Part shown: piece by piece, positions 21,159 through 26,671 of the stretch
Position numbering within the stretch: position 1 is the stretch's first letter
Layout: each line of letters starts with the position of its first letter
Source of the DNA: a virus
DNA length: 26,671 nucleotides
Reading direction: 5' to 3' (one strand)
IMG/VR virus record: IMGVR_UViG_3300030098_004039
Span: 1-26,671 of that record
Notes under the pieces: model-generated
What the model saw: only the letters and a program-made list of their open reading frames with translations
Databases searched by the model: none
Told to the model about the DNA's origin: nothing
Position numbers and translations under genes: made by a program

Positions 21159-22230
21159 CAATCTGCTCCACAATCCAGTTATATGTTTTACGAATACCCT
21201 CTTCAAGTGTCATAGAATAATCCCAATCAAGTTTCTCACGAATAAGAGCATTGTCTGAATTACGTCCACGAACTCCAAGAGGTCCATCAATATGTTTCTT
21301 ATCTATACTCTTGCCAGCAACCTTTGCAGCAGTATCTACTAATTGATTAATGGTAACCATCTCTTCGGAACCGATATTGACTGGTCCAATGAAGTCGGAG
21401 TCCATGAGCCTTCTTGTTGCTTCAATACATTCGTCGATGTAGAGGAAGGATCTTGTTTGTTCTCCATCTCCCCATACCTCAATTGTATCGGTATCTCCCG
21501 CATACGCAACCTTTCTTGATATTGCTGCTGGAGCTTTCTCCCTACCACCTTCCCAGGTTCCTTCTGGTCCAAAAATATTGTGGTAACGAGCAATCCTAAC
21601 TGGAATGCCGTGATTACGATTATATGCCAAGTAGAGACGTTCGGAAAATAGTTTTTCCCATCCATATTCTGAATCAGGTGCTGCAGGGTATGCTGAATCC
21701 TCACGACAATTAGGATTATCAGGATCAAGTTGGTTGTACTCTGGATACATACATGCTGATCCAGAATAGAATATCTTTGTTTGCCAATTTAACTTAGGTC
21801 TATTTGCTTCTGTCCATTCTTTTATATCACCAAAGGTCTCATTTAACTTACGTTGCTCTTCAAGAACATTCAAGTTTATAGTACAAGAATTATGCATAAT
21901 CTCTGCATCATTCTCACCAGTGAATACAAAACCTGCACCACCCATATCAGCAGCGAACTGATATATCTCATTGAAAGGTAAGACTAATCTGTAAGGAATA
22001 TCATTATAGAAATTACCTTGATCACCTTTAAACTCTAATACTCTACGGACAAAATCTACATCACGAAGATCACCAGTAACAAACTCATTTGCTTGTGTTG
22101 ATGTAAATTCAGGATACTTAAGGTCAACACCTCGCACCCAATAACCATCAGCACGGAGTCTCTTTACCATATGACTTCCAATGAATCCACCAGCACCAAG
22201 TACAAGTGCGGTCTTCTTAAATTCAGGCAT
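21145..22230 (-). CDS. gme: GDP-mannose 3,5-epimerase (plant-type GME)
   Basis: 361 aa extended SDR. The NAD motif LGAGGFIGSH is at 11-20. GME-specific features are AADMGGAGF (93-101), SGSACMYPE with catalytic Cys160, YGWEK (Tyr189/Lys193), ARYHNIFGPEGTW, GGREKAPAA with catalytic Lys232, VWGDGEQTRSF and GVRGRNSDN, all in the order of the plant ascorbate-pathway enzyme. GME turns GDP-D-mannose into GDP-L-galactose (and some GDP-L-gulose). AAGGAG lies 13 bases before the start. It supplies an activated L-sugar for the transferases downstream. Confidence 0.93.
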   Translation of the reverse strand: MPEFKKTALVLGAGGFIGSHMVKRLRADGYWVRGVDLKYPEFTSTQANEFVTGDLRDVDFVRRVLEFKGDQGNFYNDIPYRLVLPFNEIYQFAADMGGAGFVFTGENDAEIMHNSCTINLNVLEEQRKLNETFGDIKEWTEANRPKLNWQTKIFYSGSACMYPEYNQLDPDNPNCREDSAYPAAPDSEYGWEKLFSERLYLAYNRNHGIPVRIARYHNIFGPEGTWEGGREKAPAAISRKVAYAGDTDTIEVWGDGEQTRSFLYIDECIEATRRLMDSDFIGPVNIGSEEMVTINQLVDTAAKVAGKSIDKKHIDGPLGVRGRNSDNALIREKLDWDYSMTLEEGIRKTYNWIVEQIDAQK

Positions 22231-22255
22231 TAAATTAATTTTACTCCTTTATGTA

Positions 22256-23278
22256 TTATAATGTTATCCAACGCTCATTGTCAAGAGTCCATTTAGTAAC
22301 CTCTGCAATACGTTCACGAACAGATTTAGCAGGCTGCCAACCAAGTTGTTTCATCTTATCACCATCAAGTGCATACCTAAGATCATGTCCTGGTCTTGAT
22401 GAATGGAAATCAACCATCTCATACTTAAGTTCTTTGCCTTGTGCCTCTGCAATGATAGTTGCTAACTCTAAATTATTAAGTTCTTCTGAACCAACTATAT
22501 TAAATTTAGGACACTTTGCCCCACCCCATGTCTTTTCAAACTCACCTTCATAATCAAGAAGAAAAAGAACTGCATCAGCAACATCCTCTGCATGAATATA
22601 ATGTCTTGAACCAGGAATTGTTTTAGTAGAGTCACTATGAATAGTAACACTCTCACCATCCCTTGCTCTCTTAATACACATAGGAATGAACTTCTCTGGA
22701 TGCTGACGTTCACCAAATACATTCATCGTATGAGTAATGTATATTGGAAGTCCATATGTATTTTCATATGCAACTGAAATTTCTTCAGCAGCAGCCTTAG
22801 TTGCACTATAAGGATTAGTAGAATTGTATCTATCATTCTCCTTATACTTGATACCATCTGGTGCAGGACCAAATACTTCATCAGTACTAAAGTAAATAAA
22901 CCTTTCCAAATTCTCTTGCGTTCTTGCAAACTCTAATATATTAACAGTACCTACAACATTATCCATTACAAATTCCATTGGATAATCAATACTACGATCT
23001 ACATGAGATCCTGCTGCAAGATGAATAATATAATCTACGTCACCAACCTCACTACGAACAAGTGGATTGAGTTCTGCTTTTAAATCATGATGAACAATCT
23101 TAACTCTCTTCCTCACTTCAGGATCAAAGGTAAGCATTAAATCATGAAGACGATTTAAATTACCACTATAATCAAGACGATCAAGTGAAATAATTTCCCA
23201 ATCAGTTCTTTCTAATATCTGTCCAATCAAGTGGTGAGCAATAAATCCTGCACCACCTGTTATAAGAGCTCTTTTCAT
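22256..23278 (-). CDS. RmlB-like NDP-sugar 4,6-dehydratase
   Basis: 340 aa from MKRALITGGAGFI (ATG 23276-23278). The dehydratase signature is complete: STDEVFG with the Thr132-Asp133-Glu134 triad, Tyr157/Lys161 (YSATK), NVFGERQHPEKFIP and RPGHDLRYALD. RmlB makes dTDP-4-keto-6-deoxyglucose, the entry to rhamnose and many deoxysugars. RmlC and RmlD partners are absent, so the product may be used differently or completed by the host. It is the first gene after the island promoter. Confidence 0.88.
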   Translation of the reverse strand: MKRALITGGAGFIAHHLIGQILERTDWEIISLDRLDYSGNLNRLHDLMLTFDPEVRKRVKIVHHDLKAELNPLVRSEVGDVDYIIHLAAGSHVDRSIDYPMEFVMDNVVGTVNILEFARTQENLERFIYFSTDEVFGPAPDGIKYKENDRYNSTNPYSATKAAAEEISVAYENTYGLPIYITHTMNVFGERQHPEKFIPMCIKRARDGESVTIHSDSTKTIPGSRHYIHAEDVADAVLFLLDYEGEFEKTWGGAKCPKFNIVGSEELNNLELATIIAEAQGKELKYEMVDFHSSRPGHDLRYALDGDKMKQLGWQPAKSVRERIAEVTKWTLDNERWITL

Positions 23279-23296
23279 ATCAAATTCTTTTTTAAT

Positions 23297-23325
23297 ATTA
23301 TACAAAAAAATAGGAGGTATGTAAA
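23297..23325 (-). promoter_or_regulatory. Sigma70-type promoter of the glycan island
   Basis: The minus strand reads TTTACA (23320-23325), 17 bases, then TATAAT (23297-23302): eleven of twelve consensus positions at ideal spacing, 19 bases before the RmlB-like start. The -35 box lies in the loop and arm of the terminator of the upstream gene, so the two signals occupy the same DNA. Confidence 0.7.
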
Positions 23326-23332
23326 CCCCCTA
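23304..23332 (-). terminator. Intrinsic terminator overlapping the island promoter
   Basis: On the minus strand TAGGGGGT (complement of 23325-23332) pairs with ACCTCCTA (23311-23318), an 8-bp stem with one G-U pair, followed by seven T (23304-23310). It ends the late transcript of the 23338-23556 gene. Confidence 0.8.
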
Positions 23333-23337
23333 CATTA

Positions 23338-23556
23338 CTAATCCCACATTGCTTCAACTTTCTTTTTCAATTCTGCTACATCTGCTGCTACTCCCGCACT
23401 ACCACTATCAGAAATTAATTTCTTTTCTATATTCGCAATTGACAGTTCGATAGATTTAATATCGGCTTCAATTACTGTTAATCTCTTTTCAACTTCAACA
23501 TCATACTTAGACATCGAAGCACCTGTTGAAGACTTTGCTGCTGTTCCTTTAGCCAT
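23338..23556 (-). CDS. Small coiled-coil protein, 72 aa
   Basis: A Ser/Ala/Gly-rich N-terminus (MAKGTAAKSSTGASMSKYD) precedes a heptad-like helix (VEKRLTVIEADIKSIELSI) and a second short helix ending in MWD. No membrane span. It stands alone between a late promoter and a terminator, so it is a monocistronic late gene; small structural or chaperone-like proteins fit, but no family was recognised. Confidence 0.65.
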   Translation of the reverse strand: MAKGTAAKSSTGASMSKYDVEVEKRLTVIEADIKSIELSIANIEKKLISDSGSAGVAADVAELKKKVEAMWD

Positions 23557-23578
23557 TTTAATAATAAAACTCTGTCCT

Positions 23579-23586
23579 TATTTATA
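23579..23586 (-). promoter_or_regulatory. T4-type late promoter overlapping a stop codon
   Basis: Exact TATAAATA on the minus strand, 22 bases upstream of the 23338-23556 start. The TAA stop of the DUF1257 gene (23582-23584) lies inside it. Confidence 0.68.
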
Positions 23587-23965
23587 CCCAACGAGATACA
23601 GTTATCTCAATTGAGTTGTCGGTCATCTCCCATTCCTCCTCAACTTGAAAACCTTCTTCCTTTGCTGTATTGTGTACAGTCATCCTTGCATACTGTTGAG
23701 TAACCTTCTCAACAAATCTTTTAGGTGGGATTGGTTCTTTCCAAGTCTCAAGATCAGTGACTAACTGATAACTCTCTGTCTGTGCATTCCAACGAAAACC
23801 AATATCATTACCAACAGCAACATCAACTTGCCATTGCTTATGCTTATGGTCATGAGGATTTTCTAATTTAACATCTTCATCTATATTGTAACCAAGAAGT
23901 TCTAATGCTTCAAGTAAAGCAGGACGATCTTTAATTTTCGTCTGTATTGTGCTGAAGTGTGACAT
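23582..23965 (-). CDS. DUF1257 (Ycf35-like) protein
   Basis: 127 aa beginning MSHFSTIQTKIKDR, then LLEALELLGY, the recognisable start of the DUF1257/Ycf35 family found in cyanobacteria, some plastids and cyanophages. The C-terminal part continues the family pattern (VTQQYARMTVHNTAKEEGF, then IEITVSRW). Function not established. It overlaps the DUF2997 gene by 35 bases, the same pairing seen in cyanobacteria as I recall. Confidence 0.88.
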   Translation of the reverse strand: MSHFSTIQTKIKDRPALLEALELLGYNIDEDVKLENPHDHKHKQWQVDVAVGNDIGFRWNAQTESYQLVTDLETWKEPIPPKRFVEKVTQQYARMTVHNTAKEEGFQVEEEWEMTDNSIEITVSRWV

Positions 23966-24143
23966 CTTCCTGTGTAGTAGTGGTTTGATAATATTCAGGT
24001 TTGTATAACCTTTGAGTTACTGTTCCCAATTTACTTTCTATTGTTCCAGTAAGTTGTTCACATTTATTAGCAAGTGATCCAATAACCTCTTCAGTTACCT
24101 GACCATCTTGTCTAACAGTAAACTTGATTGTTTCTTTAGGCAT
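23931..24143 (-). CDS. DUF2997 protein
   Basis: 70 aa. The core IKFTVRQDGQVTEEVIG then CEQLTGTIESKLG matches the short DUF2997 family usually encoded beside DUF1257. The tail after YYQ is Thr/Gln-rich and partly lies in the overlap with the next gene. Function unknown. Confidence 0.82.
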   Translation of the reverse strand: MPKETIKFTVRQDGQVTEEVIGSLANKCEQLTGTIESKLGTVTQRLYKPEYYQTTTTQEDVTLQHNTDEN

Positions 24144-24432
24144 TAGTAATCTTCTGTAATAGAGTTTTCTTCTTAACCTTTACTGGTTGCTTCTCTACAA
24201 CTACTTCCTCAACCTTAACTTCTTCTACAGGCCAAGGAACATCATATTCCCAATTCTTTTCTGTATCAAAAGTTTCTGCTGGATTACCCAAACTTCTTTG
24301 TAATAATCTAACACGAATAGTATCCTTTTTGAATACTGGTTGTGGAGTTACAATCCTACCAAGTTCAATATACTCTACGCAGGAAGTTGTTTTTGGTTCC
24401 ACTACTGGAACATATGGTTTTTCTTTAGGCAT
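24136..24432 (-). CDS. Hypothetical protein with Val/Glu/Lys tail, 98 aa
   Basis: A soluble protein: N-terminal PYVPVVEPKTTSCVEYIELG, a beta-like middle (IRVRLLQRSLG), then a repetitive acidic-to-basic tail (VEEVKVEEVVVEK, KVKKKTLL). The tail resembles a flexible linker. It overlaps the DUF2997 gene by 8 bases. Not recognised. Confidence 0.6.
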   Translation of the reverse strand: MPKEKPYVPVVEPKTTSCVEYIELGRIVTPQPVFKKDTIRVRLLQRSLGNPAETFDTEKNWEYDVPWPVEEVKVEEVVVEKQPVKVKKKTLLQKITNA

Positions 24433-24434
24433 GA

Positions 24435-24587
24435 TTAGAATGAATGATGGTGTGTGTCTATATCTCCATGTTCTATGTTATCTATCTTCTCAATATGTCC
24501 ATGATCAATATCAATATGCCATTTCTTTTCAAGTGCATCAGCGATTCTTTCGAGTGCTGTTGCGATACGATTGAACTCTTCACTCAT
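24435..24587 (-). CDS. Small His-rich helical protein, 50 aa
   Basis: ATG 24585-24587 to TAA 24435-24437. An N-terminal amphipathic helix (FNRIATALERIADALEKKW) precedes a His/Asp/Ile-rich tail (HIDIDHGHIEKID, ending THHHSF) that could bind metal. It overlaps the upstream gene by ATGA and fills the space before the next one. Confidence 0.6.
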   Translation of the reverse strand: MSEEFNRIATALERIADALEKKWHIDIDHGHIEKIDNIEHGDIDTHHHSF

Positions 24588-24823
24588 GAGTAACTCCTTG
24601 CTTCATCTTTACTGTAGCAAGGAACACCAGCAGGGTCAAGCCATTTGGTGTATTCAAAATCTTCAATGGCTTGCAGCAGCTGCATACCATTATCACAAAG
24701 ATACATATCCTTCCATCTTGGAGAATACTCACTCATCTTTTGAATACGAAAATCAGGTTTACCATTTTCCAATGTACCTGCTTCAACATAACGGTATGGA
24801 AACCGTTCCATAATAACATTCAT
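24584..24823 (-). CDS. Hypothetical protein, 79 aa
   Basis: A soluble protein with MERFPYRYVEAGTLENGKPD, then RIQKMSEYSPRWKDMYLCDN and a short helix GMQLLQAIEDFEY. The pattern suggests a small mixed alpha/beta domain. Its start is one base from the preceding stop, and it is coupled to the 50-aa gene. No family recognised. Confidence 0.65.
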   Translation of the reverse strand: MNVIMERFPYRYVEAGTLENGKPDFRIQKMSEYSPRWKDMYLCDNGMQLLQAIEDFEYTKWLDPAGVPCYSKDEARSYS

Positions 24824-24824
24824 T

Positions 24825-25034
24825 TTATATTACTCCTACAAGATCTTCAGCGATGCACTCCATTATAGCATTATAATCAGCATCTGGATCTTCTCCAGTT
24901 AAATTTACCTCGTTTTGATAAAACCTTACAAGTTTCTTATATAACTTTGGATACTTTACATCTAAAAATATTTCTTTATTTGCTGCAGCACGTAGGGTGC
25001 TTATGTCTTTCTTGAACTTAGAAGTGAGCGTCAT
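24825..25034 (-). CDS. Hypothetical helical protein, 69 aa
   Basis: The start MTLTSKFKKDISTLR (ATG 25032-25034) is preferred because a consensus promoter lies 25-53 bases upstream; the frame is open to 25163, but that region is outside the predicted transcript and overlaps another gene. The protein is basic then acidic (KYPKLYKKLVRFYQNEV, then GEDPDADYNAIMECIAEDL). I recall similar short proteins in cyanophages without known function. Confidence 0.68.
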   Translation of the reverse strand: MTLTSKFKKDISTLRAAANKEIFLDVKYPKLYKKLVRFYQNEVNLTGEDPDADYNAIMECIAEDLVGVI

Positions 25035-25058
25035 TGCTTCGTAATGGTTGACGGATTT

Positions 25059-25087
25059 ATTATAAATGGATACTAAGCAAGTGTCAA
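25059..25087 (-). promoter_or_regulatory. Sigma70-type promoter, perfect consensus
   Basis: The minus strand reads TTGACA (25082-25087), 17 bases, TATAAT (25059-25064): twelve of twelve positions at ideal spacing. The -35 box contains the TGA stop (25084-25086) of the upstream 37-aa ORF. It should drive the six-gene run 25034 to 23582. Confidence 0.85.
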
Positions 25088-25197
25088 GTCTCTGCACCAC
25101 CTCCTGTAGTTTGACGACGATGCCACTCCTCCTCTTCTCTCTGCTTTCTTTGGTATTCCTCATTTAATTTTGCAGGTGTTTTTTTTCGTTCAGTCAT
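25084..25197 (-). CDS. Short charged ORF, 37 aa
   Basis: ATG 25195-25197 to TGA 25084-25086. The product is very hydrophilic (MTERKKTPAKLNEEYQRKQ, then REEEEWHRRQ) with a Gly-rich end. It occupies the gap before the promoter at 25059-25087. No ribosome-binding site is clear; its stop being reused in the promoter suggests a real gene boundary. Confidence 0.45.
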   Translation of the reverse strand: MTERKKTPAKLNEEYQRKQREEEEWHRRQTTGGGAET

Positions 25198-25225
25198 GTT
25201 TAGATGTTTTAGCCATTATTATATA

Positions 25226-25447
25226 TCATTTACGTATAACAACAACCTCATCACCATCATCATCAGTCTCTGCATTAAAAACTAATAACTCTTCTCCTGA
25301 TTTAACATTCTCCATTTCTGGATGTATTCTATTTCTTCTTCTTGGTTCCTCTCTTAGCATACTCATTGACTTCCACATAAAAGCAAAAGCTGCTCCTGCT
25401 GTACCAGCAAAGAGCAACCCAAATATAACCAGTTCTATATTATTCAC
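25226..25447 (-). CDS. Single-span membrane protein with GTG start, 73 aa
   Basis: GTG 25445-25447 lies inside the end of the upstream 42-aa gene. Residues 5-25 form a membrane span (ELVIFGLLFAGTAGAAFAFM), followed by a basic patch (REEPRRRNR) and an acidic tail ending GDEVVVIRK. Function unknown. Confidence 0.6.
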   Translation of the reverse strand: MNNIELVIFGLLFAGTAGAAFAFMWKSMSMLREEPRRRNRIHPEMENVKSGEELLVFNAETDDDGDEVVVIRK

Positions 25448-25568
25448 TTTCTTCTACTAGTTTTTTATAGTACCTCAATCTCTTACGAAGAATCAAAACT
25501 TCTTTTTGAAGTTCTGCCTTCTCTTCTTCTAAAACCTCTATGTGGTCTTGGTAGATGATTACGCTCAT
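25440..25568 (-). CDS. Short coiled-coil protein, 42 aa
   Basis: ATG 25566-25568 to TAA 25440-25442. Almost the whole peptide is one heptad-repeat helix (HIEVLEEEKAELQKEVLILR, then basic KRLRYYKKL). It overlaps the downstream GTG-start gene by 8 bases. Too short for family assignment. Confidence 0.55.
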   Translation of the reverse strand: MSVIIYQDHIEVLEEEKAELQKEVLILRKRLRYYKKLVEESE

Positions 25569-25580
25569 AAAGTTATTTAA

Positions 25581-25694
25581 TCATTTAATATCTTCTTTAG
25601 ATTCTCTCAAGTATTGATTTAAAAGAAAGAACCATATCACACCCAATACTATAATAACAAATATTCTAATAGAGTCGGATGAAGTATCAATCAT
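25581..25694 (-). CDS. Tiny single-span membrane protein, 37 aa
   Basis: ATG 25692-25694 overlaps the stop of the upstream gene (ATGA); TGA at 25581-25583. One membrane span (IRIFVIIVLGVIWFFLL) with a short acidic N-terminus and a charged C-terminus (RESKEDIK). The coupling and a clean transmembrane helix support it. Confidence 0.58.
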   Translation of the reverse strand: MIDTSSDSIRIFVIIVLGVIWFFLLNQYLRESKEDIK

Positions 25695-26005
25695 ATCCTT
25701 GGTATATAACCCTTATACTTTTCAACCTGTGGTATTACATCTTGTTCAACCTTCTCCACAATCTGATCGATGATATTAACATCAAGACCTGCGAATGGTG
25801 GAATGATACCAAGTATACGAAGTAATCCATCTACAAATAATGCTAAACAAGTGAACCCAAGAATCATACTAATGATAGTAGCATCTCTATTATGCTTACG
25901 CATGGATGCTTCATCAATGGCACGTGCTTCTGCAACAGCTGCAGCTATCATAGCATCTACTTCTTCTTTAGTATAACAAAGTTTTTTAATGGTATCTTCG
26001 GTCAT
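25691..26005 (-). CDS. Membrane protein with coiled coil, 104 aa
   Basis: The start MTEDTIKKL (ATG 26003-26005) is chosen because a promoter and terminator lie just upstream; the frame extends to 26077 across them. A helical N-terminus (YTKEEVDAMIAAAVAEARA) precedes a membrane span (~49-72, IISMILGFTCLALFVDGLL) and a C-terminal helix (IIDQIVEKVEQDVIPQVEKY). Function unknown. Confidence 0.65.
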   Translation of the reverse strand: MTEDTIKKLCYTKEEVDAMIAAAVAEARAIDEASMRKHNRDATIISMILGFTCLALFVDGLLRILGIIPPFAGLDVNIIDQIVEKVEQDVIPQVEKYKGYIPRI

Positions 26006-26017
26006 ATCCCAGCTAAT

Positions 26018-26040
26018 AAAAAAAAGGTGTCTAACCACCT
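26018..26040 (-). terminator. Intrinsic terminator abutting a promoter
   Basis: On the minus strand AGGTG (26036-26040) and CACCT (26025-26029) form a 5-bp stem with a 6-base loop followed by eight T (26018-26025). It ends transcripts from the 26098-26449 genes. The stem is short, so efficiency is uncertain. Confidence 0.6.
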
Positions 26041-26044
26041 CTTT

Positions 26045-26073
26045 AGTATATAGGATAGAACTCTCTATGTCAA
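26045..26073 (-). promoter_or_regulatory. Sigma70-type promoter
   Basis: The minus strand reads TTGACA (26068-26073), 17 bases, TATACT (26045-26050): eleven of twelve consensus positions. The predicted start near 26038 falls in the 5' arm of the terminator hairpin, so transcripts made here would lack a complete stem and escape it. Drives 26005 to 25084. Confidence 0.72.
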
Positions 26074-26097
26074 GCAATAAGGTTAAGATATGATTAT

Positions 26098-26271
26098 CTA
26101 TTCTTGCATTACGCTACCATTCCTCCACCTACACAGATATAATTGATCATTTATTGTTCTAGTGTATGAGGTAGTTCCATCAGCAAGAGAATGTTCAATC
26201 AGTATTTTTTTCGCAAGAGTCATTTCATTTGAATAAAAAATTACTGGTTGGTTTTTACAATCACCACTCAT
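26098..26271 (-). CDS. Hypothetical protein, 57 aa
   Basis: The start MSGDCKNQPVIF (ATG 26269-26271) is fixed by AAAAGGAG about eight bases upstream; the frame extends to 26310 without support. The product has a helix (MTLAKKILIEHSLADG) and an aromatic basic end (LYLCRWRNG). Overlaps the upstream gene by 11 bases. Not recognised. Confidence 0.68.
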   Translation of the reverse strand: MSGDCKNQPVIFYSNEMTLAKKILIEHSLADGTTSYTRTINDQLYLCRWRNGSVMQE

Positions 26272-26449
26272 ATGTCTTCTCCTTTTGAATTTGGTTTTCT
26301 TCTGTATCACAAGATACCTTACACTTGACTAGTTTTTTATTATCTAATGCATTTAAAACTCTAGCCATGTCAACAGCAGATAGTTCCCCATCTTCTGTCC
26401 ATTTCAAAGCGTTCATAGATGCTCTCATTGTTTGTTCTGGTTTCAACAT
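26261..26449 (-). CDS. Hypothetical protein, 62 aa, start uncertain
   Basis: The core LKWTEDGELSAVDMARVLNA then KLVKCKVSCDTEEN suggests a small helix-strand domain. The first ATG (26449) would sit at the predicted transcription start, implying a leaderless message; internal ATGs at residues 8 and 12 are alternatives, the latter with GAGAG upstream. It is the first gene after psbA. Confidence 0.6.
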   Translation of the reverse strand: MLKPEQTMRASMNALKWTEDGELSAVDMARVLNALDNKKLVKCKVSCDTEENQIQKEKTYEW

Positions 26450-26454
26450 ACTAT

Positions 26455-26483
26455 ATTATATGGAAATCCTCATAAATGGTCAT
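26455..26483 (-). promoter_or_regulatory. Possible sigma70-type promoter
   Basis: The minus strand has ATGACC (26478-26483), 17 bases, TATAAT (26455-26460). The -10 is perfect but the -35 matches only four of six. It lies between the psbA terminator and the 62-aa gene. Confidence 0.5.
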
Positions 26484-26519
26484 TTCTTTATATTGTTTTT
26501 TGCTTTGCTTAACAGAACG

Positions 26520-26548
26520 AAAAAAAAGACCTCTCAAAGAGAGGTCTT
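26520..26548 (-). terminator. Strong intrinsic terminator of psbA
   Basis: Perfect 10-bp arms AAGACCTCTC (26526-26535) and GAGAGGTCTT (26539-26548) with a 3-base loop, followed on the minus strand by eight T (26520-26527). It lies 24 bases after the psbA stop. Confidence 0.92.
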
Positions 26549-26572
26549 CTTAAGGTTTTATTTAGTTTTAAA

Positions 26573-26671
26573 TTAACCAACAGAAGGAGCAACAAGTGCA
26601 ACTTCAGATGTCTCAGCAGATGCTAAGTCAAGTGGGAAGTTGTGTGCATTTCTTTCATGCATAACTTCCAT
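26573..26671 (-). CDS. psbA: Photosystem II D1 protein PsbA, C-terminal end (partial)
   Basis: The 32 visible residues begin [17 protein letters not shown], the C-terminus of D1, which corresponds to residue 328 onward. The oxygen-evolving manganese ligands are present: His332, Glu333, His337, Asp342 and Ala344, after which CtpA cleaves the C-terminal extension (here [15 protein letters not shown]). The rest of the gene lies beyond the window. psbA is the commonest photosynthesis gene in cyanophages and replaces host D1 during infection. Confidence 0.97.
   Translation of the reverse strand: MEVMHERNAHNFPLDLASAETSEVALVAPSVG

Noticed and set aside
21339-21728. 129-aa minus-strand ORF inside the GME gene
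   Set aside because: It is a shadow frame of a clearly identified gene; the peptide has no sensible domain pattern.
22251-22553. 100-aa plus-strand ORF opposite the RmlB-like gene
   Set aside because: It is antisense to a strongly recognised enzyme gene, has no ribosome-binding site and no recognisable composition.

Overview
The window is almost certainly a piece of a T4-like marine cyanophage (cyanomyovirus) genome. It is AT-rich and tightly packed, with stop/start overlaps between most neighbours, and it carries auxiliary genes borrowed from a picocyanobacterial host: the 3' end of psbA, plastocyanin (petE), a plant-type ferredoxin (petF), purM and at least five high-light-inducible (hli) genes. 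Exact copies of the T4-type late promoter element TATAAATA occur next to sigma70-type early promoters. The host is probably marine Synechococcus or Prochlorococcus. No tRNA, integrase, insertion sequence or CRISPR array was seen, and no stretch over 300 bases lacks a gene.

Layout. (1) 2-2248, plus strand: the 3' end of one gene, then three genes for secreted or membrane-anchored proteins of unknown function. Everything after this is on the minus strand, and the two gene sets meet stop to stop with no gap at 2248/2249. (2) 2249-6054, read right to left: a 12-gene run from a late promoter at 6047-6054, containing a small protein, plastocyanin, purM, a thermonuclease-like nuclease and several tiny membrane proteins. 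(3) 6119-7503: small membrane proteins and ferredoxin. (4) 7541-9172: a membrane-miniprotein region with five hli genes, three of them 35-45 aa and chained by TAATG overlaps, behind a near-consensus sigma70 promoter. (5) 9355-9951: a self-contained cassette for a secreted, outer-membrane-like protein with its own promoter and terminator.

(6) 9977-23278: a 13.3-kb, 18-gene glycan island in one orientation, behind a sigma70-like promoter that overlaps a terminator. It encodes an RmlB-like sugar dehydratase, a plant-type GDP-mannose 3,5-epimerase, a GT10 and two GT11 fucosyltransferase-family enzymes, GT2/GT7-like and GT25-like transferases, two GT9-like proteins, a cupin, an HAD phosphatase, and most of an ADP-L-glycero-D-manno-heptose pathway split into separate genes (kinase, adenylyltransferase, HldD epimerase). 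A compact thiamine-diphosphate enzyme sits beside a zinc-type alcohol dehydrogenase. No flippase, polymerase or ABC transporter is present, so the likely role is remodelling host surface glycan with phage-made nucleotide sugars. (7) 23338-26671: small cyanophage genes including the DUF2997/DUF1257 (Ycf35-like) pair, several tiny ORFs, and the psbA C-terminus with its terminator.

Promoter placement is notable. Four promoters embed the stop codon of the preceding gene (TGA inside TTGACA, TAA inside TATAAATA), and two terminators are interleaved with promoters. The least expected elements are the heptose plus L-galactose sugar chemistry of the island and the complementary loss of the key Glu and Arg residues among the miniature Hli proteins.
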